Assembly: GCF_000715075.1 (NCBI RefSeq)
Contig: NC_134101.1
Span: 196,188,103 to 196,252,102, forward strand
Length of the DNA: 64,000 nucleotides
Reading direction: 5' to 3'
From: Nicotiana tabacum
Taxonomy: Eukaryota > Streptophyta > Magnoliopsida > Solanales > Solanaceae
The notes under the pieces: model-generated
Database searches by the model: none
Told to the model about the DNA's origin: nothing
What the model saw: the letters and a program-made list of their open reading frames with translations, nothing else
Position numbers and translations under genes: made by a program
In this document: positions 44,975 through 56,629 of the stretch, in pieces
How the letters are laid out: each line of letters opens with the position of its first letter
How positions within the stretch are numbered: the first letter of the stretch is position 1

Positions 44975-45670
44975 ATGTCTGATATTGTGAAAAAAAAGTT
45001 TGTTGTCCTTGAAATTTCGGGCAAGAACTATATGACATGGATATTGGATATTGAAATCCACTTAGATGCAATGGGTCTTGGAGACGCCATTAAAGATAAA
45101 GATAAAGCATCTACCCAAGAATGTGCTAAGGCCTTGATTTTCTTGCGCCATCACCTTGATGAAGGGTTGAAAATTGAATATCTCACAGTGAAAGATCCAC
45201 TTGTTTTGTGGAATAGTTTAAAGGAAAGATATGGCAACTTAAAGTTGGTCACTCTTCCACAAGCACGATATGATTGGGCTCATCTTAGGCTCCAAGACTT
45301 TAAGTTTGTTTCTGAATATAATTCTGCTATGTTTAGAATTACTTCTAAATTGAAACTCTGTGGAGATAATATCAGTGACTATAATATGCTTGAAAAAACG
45401 TTTACAATGTTTCATGCCTCCAATATGGTCTTGCAACAACAGTACCGAGAGAAAGGCTTCACAAAGTACTCTCAGTTGATTTCTCTTCTACTTGTGGCTG
45501 AATGAAACAATGAATTGCTTATGAGAAATCACGAAAATAAACCCACTAGGTCTACACCATTGCCTAAAGAGGATGAGGTGTATTCTCATTATGCTAATCG
45601 TGGAAAAGGTCGTGGTCATATTCGTGGTCGTGGTCGTGGCCATATCCAAGGAAGAAAATTAAAATTTTAA
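44975..45670 (+). pseudogene. Copia gag with in-frame TGA and no zinc knuckle
   Basis: ATG 44975. Contains NYMTWILDIEIHLDAMGL, a UBN2/gag-type start, then FLRHHLDEGLK, WNSLKERYGN and LVAE before TGA 45503. The frame continues through MRNHENKPT and a GRGRGHIRGRGRG RNA-binding tail to TAA 45668. The CCHC knuckle usual after this tail is absent. Confidence 0.88.
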
Positions 45671-46020
45671 CTGTTCTTTACGTTGCTTTAATTCTCTTTA
45701 AGAAAAGGTTTACAAGCACCCTGGAAAAACTTTTGTTACTTCACCCTCAATTTTTTTTATGAGTATGTTCTTTTCTTACACGGATCAATTATTTTTCATA
45801 CAATGTGTAGGAAAATGCAAATAATTTATACATGTAAATAAATTTATTGTAGTTGTATTAGTCATATGTGTACTTGTATTATTTTTTGCGTAATTATTTG
45901 TATAATAATTAGAATTTGCCAGAAAATGCATTAAAGGCTGATATTGAATTATTGGTTTAACTTTATTTCTTTTCCATTTTTCTCTAAAATATACTAATAT
46001 TTATTCATATACTTCTTTTG
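45671..46020 (+). other. AT-rich block replacing the gag zinc-knuckle region
   Basis: About 350 bp of very AT-rich non-coding sequence between the Arg-Gly tail of gag and the protease start. No terminal repeats or TSD seen, so I do not call it an insertion element. Confidence 0.5.
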
Positions 46021-46021
46021 T

Positions 46022-46597
46022 ATGTCAAACTACGGGAAGCAAAATATGGATATCTTTCAAAGCAAACTTGGATCAAAGTTCAATTATAAAAATATTTGCT
46101 TAATTGATTCATGTACGACACATACAATATTCAAAGAGAAGAAATATTTCTCTCATTTAAGTATGTGTAAGGCAGATATTACTACAATTTCTGGTAGTAG
46201 TAATCTAATTGAAGACTCTGGAAGAGCTACTATAACTCTGCCTATGGGAACAATAATTATCATAGAGAATGCAATGTTCTCCTCCAAGTCCAAGAGGAAC
46301 TTGTTGAGTTTTAAAGATATCCGCAGAAATGGATTTCATATTGAGACAATAGATGAGAATAATATGGAATATCTCATCGTTACCAAGAATGTCTCTGGCC
46401 AGAAAAGAATTATTGAGAAGTTCCCATCTTTATCTTGTGACCTGTATTGGACAAAAATTAGTGCAATTGAGGCATATTCTACCTTAAACCAAAAGGTTAC
46501 TGCTTCCAATACTTTTGTACTTTGGCATGATCGATTGGGCCATCCTGGATCAATTATGATGAGACGAATCATAGAAAACTCAAATGGGCATCTATAA
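46022..46597 (+). pseudogene. Copia protease and gag-pre-integrase
   Basis: Open from ATG 46022. The protease active-site region reads LIDSCTTHTIF, where Copia proteases normally have Asp-Ser-Gly or Asp-Ser-Ala. The pre-integrase block LWHDRLGHPG is at about 46519-46548. A stop at 46595 with a shift separates it from integrase. Confidence 0.85.
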
Positions 46598-47421
46598 ATA
46601 GTGAATTTTCTTGCACTTCTTGTTATCAAGGCAAGTTAATTATAAGACCATCACCAACAAAGGTTGGGATTGAGTCCCCTGCATTTTTAGAACGTATACA
46701 AGGGGACACTTGTGGACCTATTCACCCACCTAGTGGGTCGTTTAGATATTTTATGGTCTTAATAGATGCATCTTCTAGATGGTCTCATGTATGCCTATTG
46801 TCATCTCGCAACCTCGCATTTGCAAAATTAATGGCACAAATAATCCGATTACGGGCACAATTTCCCGATAATCCAATTAAGTCTATTAGACTTGATAATG
46901 CTGCTGAGTTTTCATCCCAAGCATTTAATGATTATTGCCTATCAATTGGGATAAAAGTGGAACATCCTCTAGCTCATGTTCACGCTCAAAATGGCCTTGC
47001 GGAGTCTTTAATTAAACGTCTGCAATTGATAGCAAGACCGTTACTCATGAAAACGAAGTTGCCCACTTCTGTTTAGGGTCACGCCATTTTGCATGCAGAA
47101 ATGCTAATTCGTCTTAGACCGACAAATTATCACAAATATTCCACGTTGCAATTAGTTTTGGGTCATGAACCTAATATATCTCATCTAAGAATTTTTGGAT
47201 GCACTGTATATGTGCCTGTAGCACCCCCATATAGTACCAAGATGGGTCCTCAAAGAAGGTTAGGAATATATGTTGGGTTTGAATCGCCCTCCATTATTCC
47301 CTACCTTGAAACATTAACGAGAGATTTGTTCACTGCTCGTTTTGCAGATTGTCGATTCGATGAGGCATTTTTTCCAAAATTAAGGGGGAAAATTAGTGAA
47401 ACCGAACGTGAAATTTTGTGA
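46598..47421 (+). pseudogene. Copia integrase core
   Basis: Zinc-finger Cys pair CTSCYQGK, then the catalytic residues in GDTCGPI (D), IRLDNAAEFSS (D) and HAQNGLAESLIKR (E), so the D-D-E triad is kept. TAG at 47074 and a -1 shift at 47418 interrupt it. GPQRRLGIYVGF is the usual C-terminal landmark. Confidence 0.9.
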
Positions 47422-48863
47422 AAAATACATCATTGTCTCATCTTGATCCATGTGCCTCTATTTGTGACATAGAGGTGCAAAAGATTATCCATTTGCAGAA
47501 AATAGCAAATCAAATGCCAGATGCATTTACGGATCTGAAAAGGATAACAAAATCACATATCCCTGCAGAGAATGTTCCAATCCGTATTGATGTCCCTATT
47601 GGACAATCTTCTAGTGTCATAGCTAATGAGTCAAAAGCATGCCTAAAACGTGGCAGACCATTAGGTTCTAAGGATCAAAATCCTAGAAAAAGGAAAACAA
47701 ATGATCAAGATGACACTACGAAAGAGTCTCATAATGAAATTCACGATTTAACCAATCCTGAGATTCATGGGGAAATCAATGAGCCTGAGACTCAAGAAAA
47801 TAAGGAACTATTAATAAATCCAATCGATATTGAGACAAATTTGAATCGAATGGATATAGTGGTGGATTACATCTTTGCATATAATGTTGCATCTAGCATT
47901 ATTCAAGAAAGTGAGGATCTTGAACCTCAATCTGTTGGAGAATGTCGACAAAGACTTGATTGGCCAAAATGGCAAGAAGCAATCCAATTAGAGTTAAGTT
48001 CACTTGCAAAACGTGAAATTTTTGGGCCTATAATCCAAACACCTAATGGTATTAAGCCTGTTGGCTACAAATGGATCTTTGTACGCAAAAGAAATGAGAA
48101 AAATGAGGTAAAAAGATATAAGGCACGCCTTGTTGCACAAGGATTTTCACAAAGGCCTGGTGTCGATTATGAAGAGACATATTCTCCTGTTATGGATGTT
48201 ATAACATTCCGTTATCTCATTAGTTTTGTTGTCCATAAAAATCTTGACATGCATTTAATGGATGTAGTTACAGCCTACCTTTACGTCTCACTTGATAATG
48301 AGATATACATGAAAATTCCCAAGGGATTTAAAATGCCTAACGCACAGAATTCAAAGTCCCGGGAAATATTTTCAATCAAATTGCAAAGATCTTTGTATGG
48401 TCTAAAACAATCATGAAGAATGTGGTATAACCGTCTTAGTGAGTATTTATTAACGGAAAGTTATATAAATGATGCCATTTATCCATGTGTTTTTATAAAG
48501 AAAACAACATCGGAATTTGTTGTACTTGCCGTATATGTCGATGACATAAACCTTATTGGAACTCCTACAGAACTCCAAAAGGCAATTGATTATTTAAAGA
48601 AGGAATTTGAGATGAAAGATCTCGAAAAGACAAAATTATGTCTCGGTTTGCAAATTGAACATTTGACAAATGTGATTTTTGTTCATCAATCTGCCTATAT
48701 TAAAAAGGTATTGAAACGGTTTTACATGGATGGAGCACATCCATTAAGTGCTCCGATGATTGTTCGATCACTTGATGTGAATAAGACCCGTTTCGACCTC
48801 AAGAAAAGAATGAAGAGCTTCTTGGTCCTGAAGTACCATATCTTAGTGCAATTGGTGCACTAA
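47418..48863 (+). pseudogene. Copia reverse transcriptase
   Basis: A 332-codon open stretch starts the RT: WQEAIQLELSSL, KPVGYKWIFVRKRN, KARLVAQGFSQRPG and YEETYSPV, ending LYGLKQS before TGA 48414. The palm motif VYVDDINLIG (about 48532-48561) is intact. A frameshift near 48793 leads to the RNase H frame. Confidence 0.92.
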
Positions 48864-49531
48864 TGTACCTTGCTAACACTACAAGGCCTGACATAACTTT
48901 TTCGGTTAATGTCTTAGCAAGATATAGCTCTGCTCCTACAAGGAGACACTGGAATGGGATCAAACACATATTGCGATATCTAAAAGGGAGTATCGATATG
49001 GGCTTATTTTATGGCAATGATTGCAATCCCGATCTTGTTGGTTATGCCGATGCTGGGTATTTATCTGACCCGCATAAGGCTCGATCTCAAACAGGTTATG
49101 TGTTTACATGTGGCGGCACTGCCATATCTTGGCGATCGACTAAGCAATCAATCGTGGCTACTTCTTCTAATCATGCTGAGATAATTGCTATTCATGAAGC
49201 AAGTCGAGAATGTATTTGGTTGAGGTCTATAATACATCTTATCCGAGACAAATGTGGTTTGAAGTGTGAAAAACTACCCATAATTTTGTATGAAGACAAT
49301 GCAGCATGCATAGCCCAATTGAAGGGAGGATTCATAAAAGGAGATAGGACAAAGCACATTTCACCAAAGTTATTTTTTACACATGATCTTCACAAGAATG
49401 GTAATATGAATGTGCAACAGATTCGTTCAAGTGATAATATGACTGATTTGTTCACCAAATCTCTACCAACATCAACCTTCAAGAAACTGGTGTACAAAAT
49501 TGGGATGCGAAGGTTCAAGGATGTGAGTTGA
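48863..49531 (+). pseudogene. Copia RNase H
   Basis: MYLANTTRPDI, then the catalytic positions in VGYADAGYLSDP (D), SSNHAEIIA (E) and LYEDNAACI (D). KHISPKLFFTHDL and DLFTKSLPT close it. It is open for 222 codons and ends TGA at 49531, the best preserved domain of the element. Confidence 0.92.
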
Positions 49532-49746
49532 TGCTCTCATCAGGGGGAGTTAATACGCGTTGTACTCTTTTTCCCTTAAAAGGTTTTGTTCCACTGAGTT
49601 TTCCTTGCAAGGTTTTTAACGAGGCAATAAAAGGCGTATTTCTAATCATGTGTACTCTTTTTCCTTCACTAGATTTTTTTTCCCATAGGGTTTTTTCCTA
49701 GTAAGGTTTTAACGAGGCACATTATCTTTGGACATCCAAGGGGGAG
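49532..49746 (+). other. Copia 3' untranslated region and PPT
   Basis: CATCAGGGGGAGTT at 49536-49549 and CCAAGGGGGAG directly before the LTR (49736-49746). The second is the PPT; the first may be a second, internal purine tract. Confidence 0.8.
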
Positions 49747-50016
49747 TGTTATGATAAATATCACATTATGGTGGATGTCTACTCTTCTTCCATGATCTTC
49801 ATCTCAAATGCTTAATGACATATTCAATGACATATTTCATGACATATTTTCTTCACTTTTTATGCCTATATAAAGGCCTTGTAATAGATAGGAAAATACA
49901 TACAATTGAAGAAGAAAATCTCTTCCTTCTCTCTATCTCCATTTCTTGTTCATGTTTTACTAAATTACTTTTATTTCCTTGTTCCATATTGTTACTTTGA
50001 GTTATATTTCATAACA
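49747..50016 (+). repeat. Copia 3' LTR
   Basis: TGTTATGATA to ATAACA. TATATAAAGG at 49867. See the element entry for differences from the 5' copy. Confidence 0.95.
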
Positions 50017-50718
50017 ATTATTTGTTTTTTCTAGATTTATGCTAATTATTATCTACATACGCATGTAAATCTTACTTTATGAATGACACTTTTGTAGTCT
50101 TAGTTGCTGACTAGATTTGTATATACTAATATAGTAATCTTTATTCCTTTGAAAGTGTCACTTTTGAGAATCTAAGTGTTTGTGGATTGCCAATTAGATT
50201 GTTCAATTTTTGCATCAAATGGTATTTTTGACATCCTAAAGTGTATTGTGAATTGCTAATTAAATTGCCTCAAGAATTACTGGATGGTTTGTGGAAAATT
50301 CCATTTGGTTCAGACGGGCAGATAGTAAGAAAGCAGTTCACATCAAAACTGTTGTCGGATGTTAATATAAGGAAAAAATTAGTTTTTTTTATAAATTATA
50401 TAATATTAATAAAAATTATATTTATTCAACCAATATGCACAAACAACTCTTATTGACATCACAGTTTTAAATATTTCAATAGAAAGTTGAAAAGGTAAAA
50501 GAAATTAAAAGCATACTACGTACAAAATAAAAAATAAAAAGAAAAAAAATGAAAAAGAGTCTAAATGGGGCAGGGTGGGGTAGGGCTTAATAGGGCGGGC
50601 GGGGCAGGGCAAAGTTCTGACATAAGGCTAAACGGGACAGGGCACGGCGGGTCAAAATTTTAGTGGGTCAAGACTTGCGTGCCCCGCCCTACCCTGTCCT
50701 GCCTTATTTACATCCCTA
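50017..50718. other. Right part of the hAT-like element
   Basis: Contains GTTGTCGGATGTTAATATAAGGA at 50351, which repeats the left-part segment at 44273, so the element carries subterminal direct repeats. No transposase. Confidence 0.65.
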
Positions 50719-50745
50719 ACTTCGAGCTTGTTCCCATCCGGGCAT

Positions 50746-51318
50746 TTCTAAAATGGGAATAAGGAAACAATTCGAATTATTTTTCATAATTATTCTATGT
50801 GATAAAATATGTCATAATCACGTGTAGAAGAGAAATCAAGTTTAAGGGTCATTTATTTATTTAGAAATAAACATTCGACCCTCTATGACCAGTAATGTAT
50901 CAGTAAGAAATGATTGAGACTTGGTTGAATCCTTTCACTCAGGGAACAATGAGTACACTATAGATCATATCTTTAAATATTTAAATACTTAGCCCAAGCA
51001 TTTAGAAAGCATATGACCACATATCTAAGTTGAAATGTCTTATGTGTTAGTAGTATAATTGTATTCATTATCTACCCATATTAAATATGGTCAAAGAGAT
51101 GACACCAACCAATCAAACTTAACTTTGCAATTGTAGATAACCAAAAAAATATCATACAGAGTTAAACATTGGGTTTAACTTCTCAATAATTATTATTAAA
51201 AGAACTGCTTTTTGCAACTTACTTGGGGTAAAATTAAGAACAACCAACCCCCGCTCCAAGTAATGACAACCGAAAAAGAAAATTTCTGACACATTTTTAA
51301 ATGGAGGTTAAGACTATT
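50746..51318. other. AT-rich intergenic or intron sequence
   Basis: No gene found. On the minus strand it could be the intron upstream of the unidentified pseudogene exon, because TTTTAG precedes the exon start near 50748. No convincing donor seen. Confidence 0.35.
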
Positions 51319-53171
51319 TACGACAACAACAATAACGATCCAGTGTAGACCCACAAGTAGGGTCTGAGGAGGGTAGTGTGTACTCACACCTTACCTCTAT
51401 CTTGATGGAGTAGAAAGGTTGTTTCCGAAAGACCCTCGGCTCAAGAAGACGAAAAGACAAAAAGAGATAATATATCAGCACCATCATGGAAATAATAACA
51501 ACAACATAAGAACCAGCGAATAGATGAAAGGCAGAAACAATGACCAGTAAATAAGGTTCGTCATGAAAATGGAAGAGTAGTGTAAACACAACACTGACCA
51601 CTAGCAGTCTAAGAGTAAATCCTATCAGCCTAGCCTCACACTAGTAGACTAAATATGCTCAACTACCTTCTAACTCACAACCTTAATGCTCGACCTCCAC
51701 AACTTCCTATCGAGTGTCATGTCCTCGGAGATCTGAAGTCTCGCCATATCCCGCCTGATCACCTCTCCTCAATACTTCTTAGGCCTCCCTCTGCCTCTCC
51801 TTGTACCCACCAACGCCAACCGCTCGCACCTCCTTACCGGGGAATCCAATCTTCTCCTCTAAACGTGCCCGAACCATATGAGTCTCGCTTCCCCATCTTG
51901 TCATCAATAAGAGCCACATCCACCTTCTCCCGAATATATTCATTCCTAATCTTATCCATCCTAGTGTGCCCGTGCATCCACCTCAACATCCTCATTTTTG
52001 CTGCTTTTATCTTCTGGGTATGTGAATTTTTAACTGGCCAACACTTAGCTCTATACAACATGGTCAGCCTAACCACCGCCCTATAAAACTTACCTTTGAG
52101 TAGCAGAGGCACTTTCTTGTGACACATGACTCCAGATGCTAACCTCCATTTCATCGATACTATCCCTATACAGTGTGTGAAATCCTCGTCGATCTCCCCA
52201 TTCCCATAGATAACTGACCCAAGGTACTTGAAACTGCCTCTCTTGGAAATGACCTGTGATCCAATCCTCACGTCCATGCCCGCTTCCCTCGACTTGGCAC
52301 TGAACTTACACTCAAGATATTCTATCTTCGTCCTGCTCAACTTGAAATCCTTTTATGCTAGGGCCTGTTTCCAAACCTCCAACCTCTCGTTAACGTCACT
52401 CCGCATCTTGTCAATCAGAACAATGTCATCAGCGAATAACATACATCATGGTACCTGTAACGATCCGACCGGTCATTTTGAGAAATTGCATTCGGTTTGG
52501 CAGTTTGAGGTCACGAGCAGCGTCATATTATGTGTATCGACTTGCATGCAAGGTTGAATTCAGTTAACGGATAATTCAGAGTCAAATTGGAAGAAAGAAA
52601 CTAGCTTTGGAAGTTTAAATTGTGAGAATTTGACCGAAATTGGACTTTTAAGTAAAAGTCCCTAGAATAGGTCGTGGGTGATCTAAACAATTTTTTATGG
52701 TGATTTTGGACTTAGGCGTGCGTCCGGATTCGGATTTGGAGGTCCGTAGGGTAATTTGAGGCGTTTCGGCGAAAGTTGGAAAAGTTGTAAGTTTGGAAAA
52801 TGGAGAATTTTGACCCATAGTTGACTTTTGTGATATCGAGGTTGGAATATGATTCTGAGAGTTAGAAAGCTACGTTATGTCATTTTGGACTTGTCTGCAA
52901 ATTTTGGAGTCATTCTGGGTTAATTTGATAGGTTTCGGCACATGTTTTGTAAGTTGGAAGGTTTGAAAGTTCCTAAGTTCGATTCTTGGTGCGATTCGTC
53001 ATTTCGGCATTGTTTGATGTGATTTGTGACCTTCAGCGAGTCCCTGTTAGGTTATATGACTTGTTACTATGTTTGGACGGGGTCCCGGGGGCCTCGGGTG
53101 TGTTCCGGGTGGGCTACGGGTCATTTTCCCATTGTTTGGACTGTTGTATTCTGCTTCTGGTATTCCTTCTT

Positions 53172-53494
53172 CGCGTTCGCGTAACACGCCTCGCTTTCGC
53201 GATGTGTTGTTGCTGGTCACCTCATTTTCCTTCTTCACGTTCGCGTAACACACCTCGCGTTCGCAAAGTTCTGCCTTATCCTTCATCGCGTTCGCATCCC
53301 CCTCACGCATTCACGTAGTTATACCGCTCCACTCTTCGCGTTCGCGTACTAGTTCACGCGTTCGCGAAGAGTAATCTCTGGGCCATAATATTTTCCTTTT
53401 TCGCATTCGCGTGCATGCTGTCGCGTTCGCGAAGCACAACTGGGCAGCCTTCCTTTTTCTTCTTCGCGAGCGCGATACTTCCTCCGCGTTCGCG
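53172..53494 (+). promoter_or_regulatory. Phased dyad array in solo LTR D
   Basis: Eight perfect CGCNNNNGCG words start at 53172, 53192, 53337, 53357, 53402, 53422, 53465 and 53485. Four one-base variants are at 53236, 53256, 53287 and 53306. They form six pairs; five have exactly 20-bp steps and one has 19. The core is mostly GTTC. Pairs recur every 50 or 63-65 bp. Confidence 0.75.
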
Positions 53495-53515
53495 ATGCTT
53501 TAAGACCTAGGCAGA

Positions 53516-53522
53516 ATAAATA
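53516..53522 (+). promoter_or_regulatory. TATA-like box of solo LTR D
   Basis: ATAAATA, 21 bp after the last dyad. Confidence 0.5.
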
Positions 53523-56215
53523 GTACTTTATTCCGAGGGTTTGCCATTTTTACCATTTTTTGAGTTCTAGAGCTCGATTTTGGGCGATTCCTTGTGGGTT
53601 TTTCAAGCAAAATGATTGGGTAAGTGTTCTTCACCTAGAATTGATTATATTCCATGAATTTGTCTTCATTTGTATCATTTAATTTATGATTTGGGTTGAG
53701 GAAAATGTTGGTTTTTGAAGAAAATTCCTAAAATGAAAAATCATGATTTGAGGGGCCAAATGGTATCGGAATTTAATAAATTTTATATGGTTGAACTCAT
53801 ATTAGAATGTGTATTCGGATTTTGTAAAATTTGTCGGGTTTCGAGGCGGGCCCAGGGTCGACTTTCGGACCAATTTTTGGATTTTGTTAAAGATTGTGAC
53901 TTTATGATTCAGAATAGTTTCTTATGTGTTTTATTTGTACTTTGAAGTTAATTTGGTTAGATTTGAGCCGTTCAGAGGTCTTTTTACCCGAGAAGTGCAT
54001 TTTAGAGTATCGGTTTGTCGTCTTTGAGGTAAGTATCTTGTCTAACCTTGTGTGGGGGACTCCGCCTTAGGATTTGAGTCTTCTATGCTAATTGTAGTTC
54101 GTGCATGTGAGGTGACGAGTGTGTGCTCGGACTTATTTGTGGGAAATTTGCTCTAGGGTTCTTAGGTCCTTATGTTCATTTTGTGGAAAGTATCCTATTA
54201 TGATTGGGTTTAATAATTGCTTAAATTATCTCTATATTCTCCATATGATGTTGTTAGCTTTCCTCTAATCCTCATGTGTTACATTGACCCTTAATTGCCT
54301 TAATTAGAGTGATTGTCTTCCTTATTGTTTTGATAGTTTTTGATTGTGAGTTCCTCTATGACTTCGTGTAAATAAGTTACATGTCCAATTGTTGTGGTTA
54401 CCGGTGTAGTTATCATGTGTTTATTATGTCTTGTTTGTTTTGTTGAGGTTATCGTGCTTCTTGGTTTTTCCGTGACCCTCATTATGTACCTGTTGTTTCC
54501 CTTGCAGGAGTGTTATTGCTTATGATATTGTTTCCCTTGCCGGGATATTGTTGTTATGTTATTGTTCCCTTGCCGGGATATTGTTGTTATACTAATGTTC
54601 CCCTGTCGGGATTCTTTTGTGATTGGTGTTGATTTGTATATTAGGATTGGGTTGCACGCCGCAACAGTACTATATAATTGGGATCGGGTTGCATGCCGCA
54701 ACAAGAAAGAATAAAAAAGAATATTGATTCTTATGGTGAGAACGAGAGTAAAAGCACGAAGGGTGATGCCGTGCACTTTCTGCTGCTGTGTTTATTTGTT
54801 GTTATCAATTCAAGTGTTTAAACTGTTTAAATTCCTTTATTGCTGTGATTCTTTGTGTTAGAACCTACAATGTTTTCAATACCTCACCGTATATATATGT
54901 ATCTTCCAATACTTCAAACTTCAAAAAGTGTTACATCCTTAATTCAATTAGTTTCTCAATTATATCCCCTTAAACCGTCTGAGGTTGAATTTTTCTTAAA
55001 AAGGAATTTCTACTAAGTTTTAAGTTATTAACTCTCATATTAAAGGTAATAATTCATTTAATGTTGTATTTTAACTTAAAAGGGGTACTTTCTTTACTCA
55101 AATGATTTCAAAAGGAACAACTTCATCTTTTCTCGTTGGCTTTCCTAATTAGTTTAGAAATTGTAATTTACTTATATTAGGTAAATGAGACTTCTTGAAC
55201 ATCTTGAGTACATTTGTACGGACATTATGTATTGTACAGCATGTGAATTTTGTTGTTAAAATTGAGATGGAAAATATGGGGGCACAAGGTGCCATGTGTG
55301 CTGAAGGTTCGGAAGTTGAGATCATGATATGAGAAATCGAGGATTGAGATGGTCAGGATTGTGTATTAGACATGATGTGATTGATTGAGTTGGCATTGCC
55401 TTTTTTTGTTTGAATACATTCTTACTTGTCTTTGTTCCTGTTATGTCAGTGTTGATTTACTTGGTTATCTGATTTACTTGGTTATCTTCGTTACTACCCG
55501 TGTCTCCCTTTATTGTTCCTACTGTTTGTATTTTGATTTCTCTCCACTATTGATATTACCTCGTTATCTTTATATTGATATTTTATTATCATATCCTCTT
55601 CATTTTATTTGACCAGTAGGTATCTTGATTGTCCCTCGTCACTACCCTACCGAAGTTAGTCTTGATACTTACTAGGCACCGTCGTGGTGTGCTCATACTA
55701 CTTCTATACATTTTTGTGTACAGATCCAGGTATTGATCGATAGTAGCTGTGCGGGTCATCGCGGTGGAGACTCACGGTAACCTGTTACTGCGTTCGCAGG
55801 CCTCGGAGTCACCCTCATTTGTATTTATGTTCCATTGATTCCTTCTCGTTCTGAAACAGTGTTGTATTTATTTTGTATAACTACTCTTAGAAAGGTTTAT
55901 GACTTGTACCACCGGTTTTGGGAATTGTTTATTGAGAGTTAATTAATTTGAAGTCAGTAAATATTAATATTATTTCAGTAAATGTTAAACTTACCTAGTT
56001 TAGAGACTAGGTGTCATCACGACTCCTTCGGAGGGATTTTAGGTCGTGACAATACCTCTCCTTGAACATGGTGTGCCAGTGCATCCATTACCAGAGCAAA
56101 CAAGAATGGGCTGAGCGCAGATCCTTGGTGTACCCCATAACAACCGGGAAATGCTCGGAGTCGCCTCCCACTGTCCTAACTCGAGTCTAGCTTCTGCAAG
56201 GAGTAACGAGTTCAA

Positions 56216-56571
56216 TGTCAATTTAAACTGTAAATCTGGATAGCTACGAAAATCATGAAATATTTATAATATCATGCATATGCGTGCGAATGTCATGTCG
56301 TGCATAAGTACATATTTCATAACATCATCAAACCTCTGAGGGCATCCCATCATATCATTTCAGCCACTGTGGGCAATATCATCATCGTATACCAGCTGAT
56401 CAAGTGGTGGTGCGTATATAACACCATGACCTTTTCCCATAGCCCATATACATATATACGCGTATATAACGCCGTCTGAGTCATATTTCAGCCACTGTGA
56501 GCAACATCATCATTGTATACCAGTTGATTAGGTGGTGATGCGTATATAACGCCGTAACCTTTTCCCATATC

Positions 56572-56629
<58 letters not shown>

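Larger units (their letters stand above)
44597..50016 (+). mobile_element. Copia LTR retrotransposon, young but coding-defective
   Basis: LTRs at 44597-44887 and 49747-50016 are flanked by perfect ATTAT repeats (44592-44596 and 50017-50021). Order gag, protease, integrase, RT, RNase H is the Copia order. LTRs differ by four substitutions, all transitions, and one 21-bp indel, so the insertion is recent compared with its neighbours. Several stops and shifts disable the polyprotein. Confidence 0.95.
44119..50718. mobile_element. hAT-like non-autonomous element carrying a Copia element
   Basis: TAGGGATG at the left and CATCCCTA at the right are perfect 8-bp terminal inverted repeats. They are flanked by perfect 8-bp repeats ACTTCGAG (44111-44118 and 50719-50726), the hAT TSD length. 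Both ends have GGGGCAGGGCGGGG-type runs. Without the Copia insert it is about 1.2 kb and has no transposase. Confidence 0.85.
52456..56051 (+). mobile_element. Solo LTR D (gypsy, Tekay-like)
   Basis: TGTAACGATCCGACCGGTC to GTCGTGACA, flanked by GTACC (52451-52455) and ATACC (56052-56056), one change. It interrupts the LINE RT just upstream of its FADD motif. Tandem repeats: TTCCCTTGCCGGGATATTG units at 54530-54620 and GGGTTGCACGCCGCAAC units at 54650-54705. Confidence 0.9.
51319..56186 (-). pseudogene. RTE-type LINE, 3' part with RT, split by solo LTR D
   Basis: On the minus strand, 56186-56057 reads RTVGGDSEHFPVV, then GSALSPFLFALVMDAL (RT palm). The frame continues after the insertion with MLFADDIVLIDKM (52445-52400), where FADD is the catalytic motif. 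An open stretch 52340-51834 has [44 protein letters not shown]. The 3' end is a TTG-repeat tail near 51319-51335. Known RTE elements end in short repeats of this kind. Stops and shifts are present, and the 5' half is missing. Confidence 0.85.

Noticed and set aside
51655..52086. Plus-strand ORF of 143 codons
   Set aside because: Antisense to the conserved minus-strand LINE RT frame.
52986..53310. ORFs over the CpG-rich part of solo LTR D on both strands
   Set aside because: Open only because the array lacks stops; no similarity to known proteins.
53172..53494. Regularly spaced repeats considered as a CRISPR array
   Set aside because: Repeats are 10 bp, spacers 10 bp, in a plant LTR; no cas genes and the wrong dimensions.
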